From Thiorhodovibrio frisius (lineage in GTDB: Bacteria > Pseudomonadota > Gammaproteobacteria > Chromatiales > Chromatiaceae), in assembly GCF_033954835.1 (NCBI RefSeq), contig NZ_CP121471.1, positions 5,326,501 to 5,390,500 on the forward strand: a DNA stretch of 64,000 nucleotides, written 5' to 3'. Positions 63,366 to 64,000 of this stretch are shown piece by piece (the stretch's first letter is position 1; every line of letters begins with the position of its first letter). The position numbers and the translations under genes were made by a program. The notes under the pieces were generated by a model that did not search any database, was not told where the DNA came from, and saw only the letters and a list, made by a program, of their open reading frames with translations.

Positions 63366-64000
63366 ATCACACCTGGGCCAGGCAGTGGCTCCACCACAGG
63401 CTCGCAAGGCTCAATCCCTGAGGGCAGGCGAATATCCATGCTGATCGGCAGATGATCAGAGAGCGCATAGTCCACAACTTGCGCGTTCAGGATCTCAATA
63501 TTGGCAGAGACCAGGATGTGGTCGAGGTTGTGCATCGGCCGCCAACTGGGGAAGGTTTTGCGCTCGCAGTCCAGACCATGCCAGCCGGCACGATCAACCA
63601 GGGCGCGCAGAGCACCCGAGCCGCAACCGCTGTTGAAATCCCCCATGAGCACCGCACAGGAGTATTGGCCGGTTAGCTCGCGCAAAAACTCGAGCTGGCG
63701 CCGCCGCGCCCGCGCGCCCAGCGCCAAATGCACCACGCAGACCGCGAGCAATCCACCGCCGCTGGTCTGGAACTCGCTGAGCAGCACGCCGCGCCCAGGC
63801 AGGCCAGGGAGCTTGTGATCCCGGATCATCTTGGGCCGCAGACGGCTCAGCACGCCGTTGCTGTGCTGAGCCAGGGTGCCAAGATCGCGATTGATCTGGC
63901 GATACCAGTGCGGATAGCCGGAGATCCGGGCAAGATATTCCGTCTGGTCAACAAAGGCGCTGCGCAGACTGCCGGCGTCCACTTCTTGCAATCCGACCAC
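63362..64000 (-). CDS. Endonuclease/exonuclease/phosphatase family protein (partial)
   Basis: The visible 212 residues start inside the EEP fold (GLQEVDAGSL with the catalytic Glu) and include LMGDFNSGCGSGALR, HNLDHILVSANIEI and the final catalytic SDHLPISMDI. Members hydrolyse phosphodiesters in nucleic acids, lipids or nucleotides; the substrate is unknown. The 5' end lies beyond the window, so the true start is not seen. Confidence 0.85.
   Translation of the reverse strand: MVGLQEVDAGSLRSAFVDQTEYLARISGYPHWYRQINRDLGTLAQHSNGVLSRLRPKMIRDHKLPGLPGRGVLLSEFQTSGGGLLAVCVVHLALGARARRRQLEFLRELTGQYSCAVLMGDFNSGCGSGALRALVDRAGWHGLDCERKTFPSWRPMHNLDHILVSANIEILNAQVVDYALSDHLPISMDIRLPSGIEPCEPVVEPLPGPGVI

Overview
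The window is a GC-rich gammaproteobacterial chromosome segment, most likely from a purple sulfur bacterium (Chromatiaceae or a close relative). The supporting signs are a form II RuBisCO (cbbM), a complete Na+-translocating NADH:quinone reductase operon (nqrABCDEF-nqrM), olsBA ornithine-lipid genes, a PTS-Ntr enzyme I beside rppH, and the gammaproteobacterial rsmI/lpoA/yraN/dolP neighbourhood. The assignment rests on gene content and motif recognition only; no database search was run.

Layout. 1-5.5 kb: the end of an unrecognised gene, then a four-gene signalling module: receiver-TPR regulator, single-domain histidine kinase, membrane-bound VWA protein, and membrane-anchored coiled-coil protein with an acidic tail. 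5.5-8.5 kb: trkH and a DUF3422 gene on the minus strand. 8.8-15.6 kb: the nqr operon and a CBS-domain gene. 15.9-16.4 kb: a parDE toxin-antitoxin pair. 17-19.1 kb: cbbM, with a strong downstream hairpin, and a PsiE-like gene. 19.2-24 kb: a secreted DUF1311/DUF3298 protein, rsmI, lpoA, yraN and dolP. 24-29.9 kb: an FAD-linked oxidase, cardiolipin synthase, a small protein, a triheme cytochrome c and an AI-2E family transporter. 30-33 kb: ptsP and rppH. 33-37.2 kb: a HAD phosphatase, then olsB, olsA, a GT4 glycosyltransferase and a PAP2 phosphatase, which look like one membrane-lipid modification cluster. 37.2-47.4 kb: a small secreted protein, a giant unrecognised membrane protein of about 1,200 residues, putP, glnE, ilvE and a zinc-finger protein. 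47.5-53.6 kb: two GspE/PilB-type ATPases flanking an HDOD gene.

From about 53.6 to 62.7 kb the sequence becomes a patchwork of accessory genes and gene fragments. It holds a HipA remnant, a predicted methyltransferase fused onto the stub of a DUF5615-like toxin beside its DUF433 antitoxin, a NYN-domain protein, a BrnT/CopG-like toxin-antitoxin pair, a large type IIG restriction-modification enzyme with its own probable promoter and small leader gene, and an internally deleted YcgL-type nucleotidyltransferase. A 208-bp piece of the methyltransferase gene recurs 8,096 bp away in the same orientation at about 97% identity. The two copies therefore bracket the defence and toxin-antitoxin genes as long direct repeats. 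The window closes with a zinc-ribbon-like protein and the 3' part of an endonuclease/exonuclease/phosphatase gene.

A second dispersed repeat, a roughly 120-bp element with imperfect inverted arms, occurs at 41.4 kb and, inverted, at 53.6 kb. No rRNA, tRNA or CRISPR array was seen.
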